From the NCBI RefSeq assembly GCF_017874425.1, contig NZ_JAGGLL010000008.1, positions 1-64,000 of the forward strand: a DNA stretch of 64,000 bases, written 5' to 3'. The notes beneath the pieces are model-generated. The model was not told the origin of the DNA, did not search any database, and saw nothing but the letters and a program-made list of their open reading frames with translations. This document shows, one piece after another, positions 1-7,617 of the stretch. A program made the translations under genes and the position numbers. This stretch comes from Clostridium punense (GTDB taxonomy: Bacteria; Bacillota; Clostridia; Clostridiales; Clostridiaceae). Numbering within the stretch: the first letter of the stretch is position 1; each line of letters starts with the position of its first letter.

Positions 1-245
1 ATTATAGACTTGGTTTAAAAACAAAATTCGTTTAAAGGCACATTTCATTCCGTTTTGTGCCTTGAGCGTAGCGAAAGGAATGAATATAACTATGAAGGAA
101 ATTCGCTACTTAGATAAACTTATTGATGAGTTAGCAAAAGGTAAAGCTATGGACAAGATTTTGAGAAAGTAGAACTTTTTAAGCTCAAATTTAGGATGTT
201 TAATATATCAATAGATTTTCAGATTTTAAAATATGACAAGTATTT
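1..245. other. Left-edge region with small hairpin
   Basis: No convincing gene reaches in from the left edge. A 7-bp inverted repeat (35-41 with 57-63, AAGGCAC/GTGCCTT) and an overlapping TCATTCC/GGAATGA pair around 44-90 could form alternative hairpins. No T-tract follows, so this is not a clear terminator. Apart from the 26-codon frame at 92-172 I see nothing else. Confidence 0.4.
92..172 (+). CDS. Possible 26-aa peptide or gene remnant
   Basis: An ATG frame of 26 codons (begins [14 protein letters not shown], ends ILRK) followed by TAG. The composition is charged and helical, as in the tail of a real protein. There is no strong ribosome binding site: the GAAAGGAA at about 73-80 is 11 bases upstream. 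It could be the end of a decayed gene or chance. I do not recognise a family. Confidence 0.2.
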   Translation: MKEIRYLDKLIDELAKGKAMDKILRK

Positions 246-413
246 AGCTTGTTTATCTAGAGAGAAACCACTTCAACATTTGAATTATACCATTTAAGAA
301 GTGGTTTCTCCAAAGAGATAGACTAGCTCAAATTACTGGAAATATCTAAGTTGGTTATAATATCCTTAAACCTTTATACTTAAGAATTTATCAGATTTTG
401 AGCTTGTCTATCT
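246..413 (+). repeat. Repeat A copy 1: structured leader
   Basis: A perfect 13-bp inverted repeat (262-274 GAGAAACCACTTC with 298-310) forms a stable hairpin. The segment 316-329 (AGATAGACTAGCTC) can pair with 246-258 on its 5' side or, with one mismatch, with 400-413 on its 3' side, so two mutually exclusive long-range stems are possible. The 3' arm ends 8 bases before the AAAGGGG ribosome binding site of the aldo/keto reductase. A related copy precedes the nitroreductase at 5530, and a third lies on the minus strand near 10.8 kb. It may be a mobile repeat, an RNA regulator, or both. Confidence 0.6.
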
Positions 414-437
414 ACAAATATAAAGGGGATGTACTTA

Positions 438-1643
438 ATGGGACCAGAAGAAAGCAAAACAGTTATGCAGTATAGGACAGATAAAAAAGGCAACAAAATA
501 TCCATCCTTGGTTATGGCTGCATGAGATTCACGAAAAAAGGTACTAGCATTGATCTAGGCAGGGCTGAAAAAGAAGTGATGGAAGCCATTGAAAGTGGTG
601 TTAACTATTTTGATACTGCTTATGTTTATGGAGGAAGTGAAGTAACCCTTGGGGAGATACTTAAAAGAAATTCCTGCAGAGAAAAAGTTTATATAGCAAC
701 CAAGCTTCCACATTACATGGTTAAATCTAAAAGCAGCCTAGAAAAATATTTTCAAGAACAACTAAAGAGGCTTCAAACAGACTATGTGGATTATTATTTG
801 ATGCATATGCTTACAGATATAGATACCTGGGAGCGCCTAAAAGCTTTAGGTGTAGAGGATTGGATAAAGGAAAAAATGGATAGTGGACAAATCCGAAATA
901 TAGGATTTTCCTATCATGGAAATACTGATATGTTTATAAAATTAGTAGATGCCTATGACTGGGATTTTTGCCAAATTCAATACAATTATATTGATGAGCA
1001 TAGTCAGGCAGGTAGAAGAGGCCTTGATTATGCAAGTAAGAAAGGTATACCAGTTATTGTAATGGAACCACTTAGAGGTGGAAGACTTGTAAACCTACTT
1101 CCTGAAAAGGCAAAGGAGATTTTCAAGCAGGATTCAAGAAACCGTACCCCTGCTGAATGGGCCTTTAGATGGTTATGGAACCAAGAATCAGTTACCTCAG
1201 TTTTATCTGGTATGAACTCGCTTGAAATGATAAGAGAAAATATAAGAGTTGCCTCAGAAGTTAAAGTTGATGAGTTTACAAAAGAGGATTTTGCTCTAAT
1301 AGACCAAGTAAAGAGTGAGATAAATAAAAATATAAAGGTTGGATGTACAGGCTGTGGCTACTGCATGCCGTGTCATAAGGGTGTTGATATTCCTGGGGCT
1401 TTCCACAGTTACAATATGATATACTCAGAGAATAGAAAATCAGGTTGGCGTGACTATATAATGTGTACTGTAATGAGAAAGACTCCAAGTAGTGCATCTC
1501 AGTGTGTGGATTGTGGAAAATGTGAAAAGCATTGCCCACAGAATATTGAAATTCGTAAGGAATTAAAGAACGTGAAAAAAGAGCTTGAAACCCCTGTTTA
1601 TAAAATTGCTAAAGCAGCAGTGGGATTATTTAAATTATGGTAA
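438..1643 (+). CDS. Aldo/keto reductase with ferredoxin domain
   Basis: Predicted NAD(P)H-dependent oxidoreductase of the aldo/keto reductase family (COG1453 type) joined to a C-terminal [4Fe-4S] module, cytoplasmic; substrate unknown. The TIM-barrel part (about 1-290) carries the expected Asp/Tyr (NYFDTAYVYG), Lys (IATKLP) and His (YYLMH) positions. Two ferredoxin-like clusters follow, GCTGCGYCMPC at about 301-312 and CVDCGKCEKHCP at about 356-367. The start at 438 is preferred because AAAGGGG (422-428) is 9 bases upstream. The in-frame ATG at 429 directly touches that site. It is a single gene behind repeat A copy 1, so leader-based control is possible. Length, 401 aa, is normal for the fused family. 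Confidence 0.9.
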   Translation: MGPEESKTVMQYRTDKKGNKISILGYGCMRFTKKGTSIDLGRAEKEVMEAIESGVNYFDTAYVYGGSEVTLGEILKRNSCREKVYIATKLPHYMVKSKSSLEKYFQEQLKRLQTDYVDYYLMHMLTDIDTWERLKALGVEDWIKEKMDSGQIRNIGFSYHGNTDMFIKLVDAYDWDFCQIQYNYIDEHSQAGRRGLDYASKKGIPVIVMEPLRGGRLVNLLPEKAKEIFKQDSRNRTPAEWAFRWLWNQESVTSVLSGMNSLEMIRENIRVASEVKVDEFTKEDFALIDQVKSEINKNIKVGCTGCGYCMPCHKGVDIPGAFHSYNMIYSENRKSGWRDYIMCTVMRKTPSSASQCVDCGKCEKHCPQNIEIRKELKNVKKELETPVYKIAKAAVGLFKLW

Positions 1644-1707
1644 TAAGCTTTATAAAATATTAAGTTTAGACACAGATATGAATCTTTTATCTTATAGTCT
1701 TGTTTGT

Positions 1708-1895
1708 GAAGTTTTAACAACATTTTGGAAGCTTCAAGTTTGATATCTTCTAAGGTATCTGCTAAGCAGACTTGCAGTTGCTCAGCCTTGATAAGTTTCT
1801 TTGGTGTAACAAACTACGTTTGTTCGGTATAAACCTGCTTCTAAAGTGCTTCATTAAAATGAAGATTAACAAGATGAACTTGTTCATTATTTAAC
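1708..1895 (+). repeat. Repeat B copy 1
   Basis: This intergenic stretch (1644-2042) has no gene. It begins TTAACAACATTTTGGAAGC and ends with a short inverted repeat ATGAACTTGTTCAT before TTATTTAAC. The same start, an internal ACAAAC/GTTTGT palindrome and the same kind of end occur at 14643-14990 and 27060-27256, so it is a dispersed, probably non-autonomous repeat of 190-350 bp. It lies upstream of the nitroreductase at 2043. Confidence 0.6.
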
Positions 1896-2042
1896 TTATT
1901 TATCATGAATTTTATGGGCAAAGACCATACAAACAAAATTAAGGTAAGAGTAAGTTTATAAGGTAAGTGGTCACATTGATTACCTACATTTATGAAAGTA
2001 GTACTATTGAATTAGTATATTAAAATTAAGGAGTGGATATAT

Positions 2043-2603
2043 ATGACAAACCAAGTTATGGACATAATCAAATCTCGTAGCAGCATCAGAGCATACAAAG
2101 GAGAACCTTTAACTGAGGAACAAAAAGCAGTTCTTCAGGAGGCTGCACTTGCTTCACCAAGTGCTATGAACCTTCAACCATATAAGTTCATATTTATTAA
2201 CAATAAGTCTATTATAGAGGAAATGGAGCAGGATGTTGTTAATTTCTTTGTGGCAATGGGCAATAAAGAAGTAGTAGAGCGCTTAAAATCTAGAAATAAT
2301 AAAGTGCTTTATAATGCTCCATGTGTCATTGTTATTGCAATTGAAGAGAAAAATTCCTATGCAAAAGTTGATGCTGGAATAGCTGTTGAAAACATAGCTT
2401 TAGCTGCAAAATCAATAGGGTTAGACAGTGTTATTGTTGGAATGCCTGGAGTAGTTTTTAGCGGTGAAAAGGCTGAATACTGGAGAAATCGTATTAGCAT
2501 CCCTGAGGGCTATGGTTTTGGTATTGGTATAGCTGTTGGCCAGGCTGACATGGAAAAAGCACCTCATGAAGTTGACCCATCAAAAATAATTACTATTGAT
2601 TAA
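2043..2603 (+). CDS. Nitroreductase family protein
   Basis: FMN-dependent NAD(P)H oxidoreductase of the nitroreductase fold, 186 aa, cytoplasmic. The N-terminal SRSSIRAYKGEPL gives the Arg-Ser-x-Arg type FMN phosphate contact. ASPSAMNLQPYKF (about 38-50) is the conserved second FMN segment, and GLDSVIVGMPG plus a glycine-rich GFGIGIAVG close the flavin site. A clear AAGGAG lies about 10 bases before the ATG. It stands alone between repeat B and a terminator. Substrate cannot be read from sequence; nitroaromatic or quinone reduction are common family activities. Fold assignment is safe. Confidence 0.88.
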   Translation: MTNQVMDIIKSRSSIRAYKGEPLTEEQKAVLQEAALASPSAMNLQPYKFIFINNKSIIEEMEQDVVNFFVAMGNKEVVERLKSRNNKVLYNAPCVIVIAIEEKNSYAKVDAGIAVENIALAAKSIGLDSVIVGMPGVVFSGEKAEYWRNRISIPEGYGFGIGIAVGQADMEKAPHEVDPSKIITID

Positions 2604-2637
2604 TATACCTTAGGGTATTAATACTAGAAAACTAGAA

Positions 2638-2676
2638 ACCCTCAGACCTGTAATTTAGGACTGGGGGTCTTGTTTT
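2638..2676 (+). terminator. Terminator after nitroreductase
   Basis: An imperfect GC-rich stem (ACCCTCAG-CCT paired with AGG-CTGGGGGT) with a 7-base loop, followed by CTTGTTTT. It lies 35 bases after the stop codon of the nitroreductase. Confidence 0.6.
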
Positions 2677-2798
2677 ACAATGAGCACCATAACAGCAAGA
2701 ATGAGGACGAAATGAACATGAGTTACTTGTTAAAATGAACTCAGTTAATATTATTAGAAAAGAAAAATGCACAACCTAAGGTGAAAGGAAGTGGTTAA

Positions 2799-3371
2799 AT
2801 GGTGGAGAAAATCAATCTTTCCTTTGAAGAGATGTGGGAGAGAATTATGGCTTGTGACAGTAAATATGATGGACTATTTTTTACAGCAGTAAAAACAACG
2901 AAAATTTACTGTCGTCCTTCTTGTAGATCAAGAAAACCTAAAAAGGTAAATGTAGAATTTTATCATGATATAAAGGCAGTTGAAGAAGCGGGTTACCGTC
3001 CTTGCAAAAGGTGTCAGCCAGAAATTGAGCTATCCCCCCATCTTGAGATTGTGAGAAATATCATTACCTTTCTAGTTAATAACTATAAACAAGACTTAAA
3101 ACTGAAAGATATAGCTGAAAGTGTTGGGTTAAGCCCCTTTTATCTAGAGCGTTTATTTAAACAGGAAACCTCTGAGACCCCACGGACCTATTTAGAAAAA
3201 ATACGCATTGATAAAGCTGGTCACCTTCTTAAAAGTACCACTTTGACTAATCTTGAGATTTGCTATGAGGTGGGATTTCAGAGTCCTTCAAACTTTTATA
3301 AAGCTTTTAGGAACTTGAAAAACTGTTCACCTAGCGAATATAGAAAGGGGCTTCAAAATGAATTGGATTGA
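2799..3371 (+). CDS. adaA: AdaA: methylphosphotriester sensor and activator
   Basis: Transfers methyl groups from DNA phosphotriesters to its own cysteine and then activates the adaptive response. The N-terminal zinc domain has Cys38, Cys42, Cys69 and Cys72 (IYCRPSC and PCKRC); Cys38 is the expected methyl acceptor. Residues about 90-186 form an AraC-type double helix-turn-helix (LKDIAESVGLSPFYLERLFK and NLEICYEVGFQSPSNFYKAF). At 190 aa it matches Bacillus-type AdaA, in which the methylguanine methyltransferase is a separate protein, encoded here two genes downstream. It overlaps alkA by 14 bases, so the three genes form one operon that AdaA probably autoregulates. Confidence 0.93.
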   Translation: MVEKINLSFEEMWERIMACDSKYDGLFFTAVKTTKIYCRPSCRSRKPKKVNVEFYHDIKAVEEAGYRPCKRCQPEIELSPHLEIVRNIITFLVNNYKQDLKLKDIAESVGLSPFYLERLFKQETSETPRTYLEKIRIDKAGHLLKSTTLTNLEICYEVGFQSPSNFYKAFRNLKNCSPSEYRKGLQNELD

Positions 3372-4275
3372 TCATGAAACTTATATAGACATAATTCCTC
3401 CAAAGGAATTTAATTTTCAGGAGTGCTTAATTTTCTTAGGAAGGTCTCATCAGGAAGTACTTCATAGAATTAAAGAGGGAATATTATACAAGCTATTAAA
3501 GGTAGAGGAAGCCTTAATATTTTGCAAAATTAGTTATATTAACGATTCCATAAGAGTAGAGTTTCCAATAAGCAAACCATCTAGTTATCAGAGGGAAAAA
3601 GTAGGAGAGTATATTTGGGAATGGTTTGACTTAGAACAGGATTTACAGGAGTTTTACCAAATAGCTGAGGATGATAAAATTTTAAATTTAATTGTTCATA
3701 AATACTATGGCTTACGGATTATGTGCATTCCAGATTTATTTGAGGCCTTAGTATGGGCGATTATTGGCCAGCAAATTAATCTAACCTTTGCATATACGTT
3801 AAAGGAAAGATTCGTTGAAGAGTTTGGTGAATTTATAATCTTTCAAGGAGAAAAGTTTTGGGTATTCCCTTCATTTGAAGCTATTGCAACCTTAAGTGTA
3901 GATGATTTAAAGAAACTTCAATTTACAACCAGGAAGGCTGAATATGTTATTGGCATTGCAAAAGATATGAAAAGTGGATTTTTAACAAAAGAAATGCTAC
4001 TGGAGAAGCAAGATTATCATGAGGTAAAGAAATCACTAATGGACCTAAGAGGTATTGGACCATGGACAGCAGATTACATAATGATGAAATCTTTACATGA
4101 AACCTCGTCTTTTCCAATTGCAGATGTGGGCTTACATAATGCTTTAAAGGTTTTATTAGGACTTAAGGAGAAACCTACTATAGAAGAAATAAAAGAGTAT
4201 GCAGCAAATTGGGAAGGTTGGCAGGCTTATGCTACCTTTTATCTTTGGAGGTTATTATATGATAAAGAAATATAA
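3358..4275 (+). CDS. alkA: AlkA: DNA-3-methyladenine glycosylase II
   Basis: Excises alkylated purines from DNA as the first step of base-excision repair. The helix-hairpin-helix motif LRGIGPW is at 230-236 (inside MDLRGIGPWTADYIM) and the catalytic aspartate is Asp256 in FPIADVGLHN, the HhH-GPD signature. The N-terminal part resembles the AlkA/OGG N domain. Length, 305 aa, is normal. The start overlaps the end of adaA by 14 bases, and its own 3' end carries the ribosome binding site of ogt, which suggests translational coupling across the operon. Confidence 0.92.
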   Translation: MNWIDHETYIDIIPPKEFNFQECLIFLGRSHQEVLHRIKEGILYKLLKVEEALIFCKISYINDSIRVEFPISKPSSYQREKVGEYIWEWFDLEQDLQEFYQIAEDDKILNLIVHKYYGLRIMCIPDLFEALVWAIIGQQINLTFAYTLKERFVEEFGEFIIFQGEKFWVFPSFEAIATLSVDDLKKLQFTTRKAEYVIGIAKDMKSGFLTKEMLLEKQDYHEVKKSLMDLRGIGPWTADYIMMKSLHETSSFPIADVGLHNALKVLLGLKEKPTIEEIKEYAANWEGWQAYATFYLWRLLYDKEI

Positions 4276-4747
4276 ATTACACTATGAATCACCCATTGGC
4301 ATAATAGAAATTGTGGGGAGTAATGAGGCTATCAGCTCCATAATGTTTATAGAAGAAAATGAGAAAATAAGTTCATTACTAGTTGATACCCCTCCAGTTT
4401 TAGTAGAATGTTATAACCAGTTGGAGGAATACTTCAAAGGGCATCGCTTTGATTTTACATTTCCCTATGAGTTTGAAGGCACTGAGTTTCAAAAAACAGT
4501 TTGGGAGGCTCTAACAAAAATACCTTACGGTGAGATTGTAGCTTATCAGCATATAGCTCGCTTCATTGGAAAGGAAAAAGCAGTTAGAGCTGTGGGCAGT
4601 GCAAATGGGAAAAATAAGTTAAGTATTGTGATTCCTTGTCATAGAATTATAGGCTCTAACGGGAAATTAACTGGTTATGCAGGTGGTCTATGGAGAAAGG
4701 AATGGCTCCTTAATCATGAAAGACAATTTAAAAAGGTCAAGGTATAA
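4259..4747 (+). CDS. ogt: Methylated-DNA--protein-cysteine methyltransferase
   Basis: Suicide repair enzyme that moves the O6-methyl group of guanine to its active-site cysteine. The motif IPCHR gives Cys127, with the Asn/Arg helix-turn-helix region (KAVRAVGSANGKN) before it and a closing GYAGGLWRKEWLL. I place the start at 4259 because GGAGG at 4247-4251 is 7 bases upstream and MIKKYKLHYESPIG is the usual family N-terminus. An upstream in-frame ATG at 4199 lies deep inside alkA. It overlaps alkA by 17 bases and is the last gene of the ada-alkA-ogt operon. Confidence 0.93.
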   Translation: MIKKYKLHYESPIGIIEIVGSNEAISSIMFIEENEKISSLLVDTPPVLVECYNQLEEYFKGHRFDFTFPYEFEGTEFQKTVWEALTKIPYGEIVAYQHIARFIGKEKAVRAVGSANGKNKLSIVIPCHRIIGSNGKLTGYAGGLWRKEWLLNHERQFKKVKV

Positions 4748-4758
4748 AGTCTTAGTAA

Positions 4759-4800
4759 CCCTTAGTTTTTGATTTATTAGCAGAAACTAAGGGCTATTTT
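4759..4800 (+). terminator. Terminator of ada-alkA-ogt operon
   Basis: A perfect 10-bp stem, CCCTTAGTTT (4759-4768) with AAACTAAGGG (4784-4793), followed by CTATTTT, 12 bases after the ogt stop codon. Confidence 0.85.
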
Positions 4801-5083
4801 ATTGAAAATAAAAAATCTATAATCTTATCTATAAGTATATTGATGAAAGGTATCATAATATAATTTAAAGTATAACATTATCATAAGTATTGGACATTTT
4901 TAATAATAGTTATATAGTGAAATATCAATTAGAGATTTTAAAAATCATAAAATACAGCTATAACAAGTTTTCACTGACTGAATTTCTGTAAATGTAAATT
5001 ATAACCTTTAGAAGATATTTACTTAAAACTATTGAGGTAAGCTGGTAAGGGATTCTCAGAAAAAAGTTAACGCTGATAACATC

Positions 5084-5112
5084 TTGACAAAACAATAATG
5101 GTTGAATACAAT
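5084..5112 (+). promoter_or_regulatory. Sigma-A promoter, long leader to 5530
   Basis: TTGACA (5084-5089), a 17-base spacer and TACAAT (5107-5112). The next gene starts at 5530, so the transcript would carry an untranslated leader of about 410 bases that contains repeat A copy 2. The rest of 4801-5345 shows no gene. Confidence 0.55.
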
Positions 5113-5344
5113 TAAATTTAGAACAATTTAAATTATTCTATGTAAAGTACCATAAACATATAAATATGATTAAAGGAAAAACTAGAAGAAATTTAAACTA
5201 GGAAACATAAGCTATAAGATTAAATCAAGGGTTCCTGGAAGTAATTTTAACTTATTCAGTATAAATGAAGCTATATCCATGACCTATTAAGGGAATCAGG
5301 GTGGGGTTCATAGGTAAGTTAATTTTTTAATCTGGTTTCCTATA

Positions 5345-5496
5345 GAGAAAACACTTCAATATTTAGCGTGTATCTTCTAAGAAGTGATTTCCCCAAAAGA
5401 GATAAGCAAGCTCAATTGATGTAACTATCTAAGTTGCTATTGATAACAAACAATTGTCAAATTCAAAGATATAGAAAGTTTTAAGCTTGTTTATCT
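5345..5496 (+). repeat. Repeat A copy 2 in nitroreductase leader
   Basis: Related to copy 1. A hairpin GAAAACACTTC (5347-5357) with GAAGTGATTTC (5381-5391) has one A-A mismatch. AGATAAGCAAGCT (5400-5412) pairs with AGCTTGTTTATCT (5484-5496) over 13 bp with one G-U. The 3' stem has changed from copy 1 on both arms while staying paired, which supports a folded RNA. It ends about 20 bases before the ribosome binding site of the gene at 5530. Confidence 0.55.
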
Positions 5497-5529
5497 ATAC
5501 ATAAAAGAGGATAAGAGGAGAGATTATTT

Positions 5530-6372
5530 ATGAATAATGTAATAAAAACCATTGAGGAAAGGTACTCTGTAAGAAATTATATAGACAAACCTATTGAAAA
5601 AGAAAAACTAGAGATTATCAGAACTTTTATAGAGGAAAATAAAAAAGGTCCCATGGGCAATGAAGTTGCCTTTCATATTATTGATGCTTCAGAATACGAT
5701 AAAGCAGAGTTAAAGTCATTAATTACCTATGGCATGATAAGTGGAGCAACAAGTTATATTGTAGGGGTTGTTAAACCAGGGGAATATGCTATGGAGGACT
5801 TTGGCTACTGCATGGAAAAGGTAATTCTTAAGGTTTCAGAATTGGGCCTTGGAACTTGCTGGCTAGGAGGAACCTTTAATAGAGGTGGTTTTGCAAAACA
5901 AGTTAACTTATCTGGTGAAGAATTATTACCTTGCATCACTCCTATAGGTTATACTGCTGATAAAAGGACTTTAAAAGAGAATTTCATCAGAACCTTGGTA
6001 GGAGCTAAAAAGAGGAAAAAGCCAGAAGAATTATTTTTCCAAAATAACTTTAACACTTCACTAAACTTAGATACAGTAGGCTCTTATGAAAAGGTGTTAG
6101 AAGCAGTAAGATTAGGTCCTTCCGCATCTAATAAACAGCCTTGGAGAATTATTAAAGATTCTCAGGGGTTATACCACATTTTCTTAGAGGAAGATGAAAA
6201 ATATAACAATACCTTTAATGGAATTAAAATTCAAAACATAGACATGGGTATTGCAATGTGTCATTTTGAGCTAGCAGCAAAAGAACTTGGAATAACTGGT
6301 CAATGGATAAAATCAAAACCAGAGATTCAGGCTGGTAAGCTAAAATATATAGTTACTTGGGAAGAAAACTAA
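5530..6372 (+). CDS. Nitroreductase family protein (TM1586-like)
   Basis: Flavin reductase-like protein of 280 aa, longer than classical nitroreductases because the two half-domains are separated, as in the TM1586 subfamily. The FMN contact region is at the N-terminus (IEERYSVRNYIDKPIE). A second part resembling the SPSA region occurs at about 190-206 (VRLGPSASNKQPWRI), and GLGTCWLGGTFNR fits the nucleotide-binding loop. GAGGAGAG lies 5-12 bases before the ATG. It is monocistronic with a long leader containing repeat A. Substrate unknown; a redox or detoxification role fits the family. Confidence 0.85.
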   Translation: MNNVIKTIEERYSVRNYIDKPIEKEKLEIIRTFIEENKKGPMGNEVAFHIIDASEYDKAELKSLITYGMISGATSYIVGVVKPGEYAMEDFGYCMEKVILKVSELGLGTCWLGGTFNRGGFAKQVNLSGEELLPCITPIGYTADKRTLKENFIRTLVGAKKRKKPEELFFQNNFNTSLNLDTVGSYEKVLEAVRLGPSASNKQPWRIIKDSQGLYHIFLEEDEKYNNTFNGIKIQNIDMGIAMCHFELAAKELGITGQWIKSKPEIQAGKLKYIVTWEEN

Positions 6373-6557
6373 AAAACTAAACTTAACTATAACTATCAGA
6401 TTATATGCGACCAAGATGATTTTTCAATTTGCCTATCCTTAAAAGCCTTAATAGCTTAAAGGTAAGTTGGGGTATATCTTAAGATTTGTGTGATGTAATT
6501 ATGATGTTATAGCAGATAAGCCATTTGCTTTGGAGAGTATAATTTATTTTAAATAAT

Positions 6558-6592
6558 AAAAGTGCGAAGTTGTATTATTTCGCACTTTTAAA
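6558..6592. terminator. Bidirectional terminator
   Basis: A perfect 11-bp stem AAAAGTGCGAA (6558-6568) with TTCGCACTTTT (6579-6589), with A- and T-runs on either side, between the convergent nitroreductase and deformylase genes. Confidence 0.85.
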
Positions 6593-6640
6593 AGTTTAGC
6601 ATTATTATTTTATTTAATAATTTCATTAGGGTTAATTATA

Positions 6641-7093
6641 TTACTTTATATATTCAGTAACGAAATCAGTAAAAAGAATACCATCCAAATGGTCTATTTC
6701 ATGACAGAAGCATTTTGCTAAATCTCCAGCACCTGTCAATATAATTTCATCTCCATTTTCATTTAATGCTTGTACAGTTACCTTTGCGGGTCTTATTAAC
6801 TTACCCCATTTATTGGGGATGCTCAAACAACCTTCTATAACTTCTTGGGTTCCCTCTTGTTTAATTATCTTTGGATTTACTAATTTTATAAGTCCTTGTC
6901 CCATATCCATTACAACTAATCGCTTTAATATACCTACTTGTGGGGCTGCTAATCCACCACCATTTTCTGTATTATACATAGTTTCAGCCATATCATTTAA
7001 TATTTGTCTTATCCTATCATCTACAACTTCAACCACCTTACTCTTCTTCCTTAATACTTCATCATCATACAACCTTATTTGTCTTAATGCCAC
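6641..7093 (-). CDS. def: Peptide deformylase
   Basis: Removes the formyl group from the N-terminal methionine of new proteins; cytoplasmic metalloenzyme. All three signatures are present: GGGLAAPQVG (45-54), EGCLS (87-91) and HEIDH (131-135). The metal ligands are Cys89, His131 and His135, with Glu132 as the catalytic base. At 150 aa it is a short type I enzyme. The start is GTG at 7093, sharing a base with the TAG stop of the upstream XRE gene, which implies coupling. A deformylase paired with its own regulator away from fmt and rsmB suggests an accessory, possibly inducible, copy rather than the housekeeping one. Confidence 0.93.
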   Translation of the reverse strand: MALRQIRLYDDEVLRKKSKVVEVVDDRIRQILNDMAETMYNTENGGGLAAPQVGILKRLVVMDMGQGLIKLVNPKIIKQEGTQEVIEGCLSIPNKWGKLIRPAKVTVQALNENGDEIILTGAGDLAKCFCHEIDHLDGILFTDFVTEYIK

Positions 7094-7329
7094 TAAACTA
7101 CACCTCTACTTTGCTCTGCTCTAGATTTCCTTTCACTTTCTTCAAATAGAAAAATTTCTTCTATGGAACTGTGAAATACTTTTGCAATATCATAGGCCAA
7201 CCATATAGAAGGTTCAAATTTTTCTGTTTCAATAGCGTTAATTGCCTGTCTTGATACACCTATAAGCTCACCCAATTGTTCTTGGGTTAGTCCTAAATGT
7301 TCACGAAATTGTCTTATTTTGTTTTTCAT
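7093..7329 (-). CDS. XRE-family transcriptional regulator
   Basis: 78-aa protein consisting of a single Cro/C1-type helix-turn-helix (LTQEQLGELIGVSRQAINAIE at about 14-34) with a short helical tail, of the kind related to YozG or antitoxin-like regulators. It is first in a two-gene operon and overlaps the deformylase by one base. ATGTAAGGT repeats flank the promoter (7353-7361 and 7399-7407), so autoregulation, and therefore control of def, is likely. The gene has an AGGAG about 8 bases before ATG. Confidence 0.9.
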   Translation of the reverse strand: MKNKIRQFREHLGLTQEQLGELIGVSRQAINAIETEKFEPSIWLAYDIAKVFHSSIEEIFLFEESERKSRAEQSRGVV

Positions 7330-7352
7330 TAAATATCACTCCTGTAATGTTT

Positions 7353-7407
7353 ACCTTACATTATTAATATAGTACTACTTTCACATGATGTCAAGCAAAC
7401 CTTACAT
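7353..7407 (-). promoter_or_regulatory. Promoter and putative operators of XRE-def
   Basis: Read on the minus strand: TTGACA (7389-7394), a 17-base spacer and TATATT (7366-7371). Two identical 9-base repeats, ACCTTACAT on the plus strand, flank this promoter at 7353-7361 and 7399-7407. This is a natural arrangement for binding by the XRE protein encoded directly downstream. Confidence 0.6.
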
Positions 7408-7557
7408 ATAGTAGGCTAAAATAGCAATAATACTTTTAATGCTATTTTCTGTTTATGCTTCTTAATGGAAGCCGTAGAAAAATAGTAGACTCATTTTAGT
7501 ATGTAAATATTTAAAATAAAATTACAAAAGCTATTGTAAATATATTGAAGAAGATGT

Positions 7558-7600
7558 AAAATATTAATATGATATCAAATTGATATCATATTAATATTTT
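7558..7600 (+). promoter_or_regulatory. 43-bp perfect palindrome before SPFH gene
   Basis: Two perfect 21-base arms (7558-7578 and 7580-7600) around a single central base, almost entirely A and T, with TTGATATCA-type half-sites inside. It ends about 2 bases before the GGGGAG ribosome binding site of the SPFH gene. It could be a repressor operator or an RNA hairpin that hides the ribosome binding site. Confidence 0.6.
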
Positions 7601-7617
7601 TAGGGGAGTGAATGGTT

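Noticed and set aside
4199..4258. Longer N-terminus of the methyltransferase gene
   Set aside because: It lies inside alkA, lacks a ribosome binding site and adds residues absent from the family.
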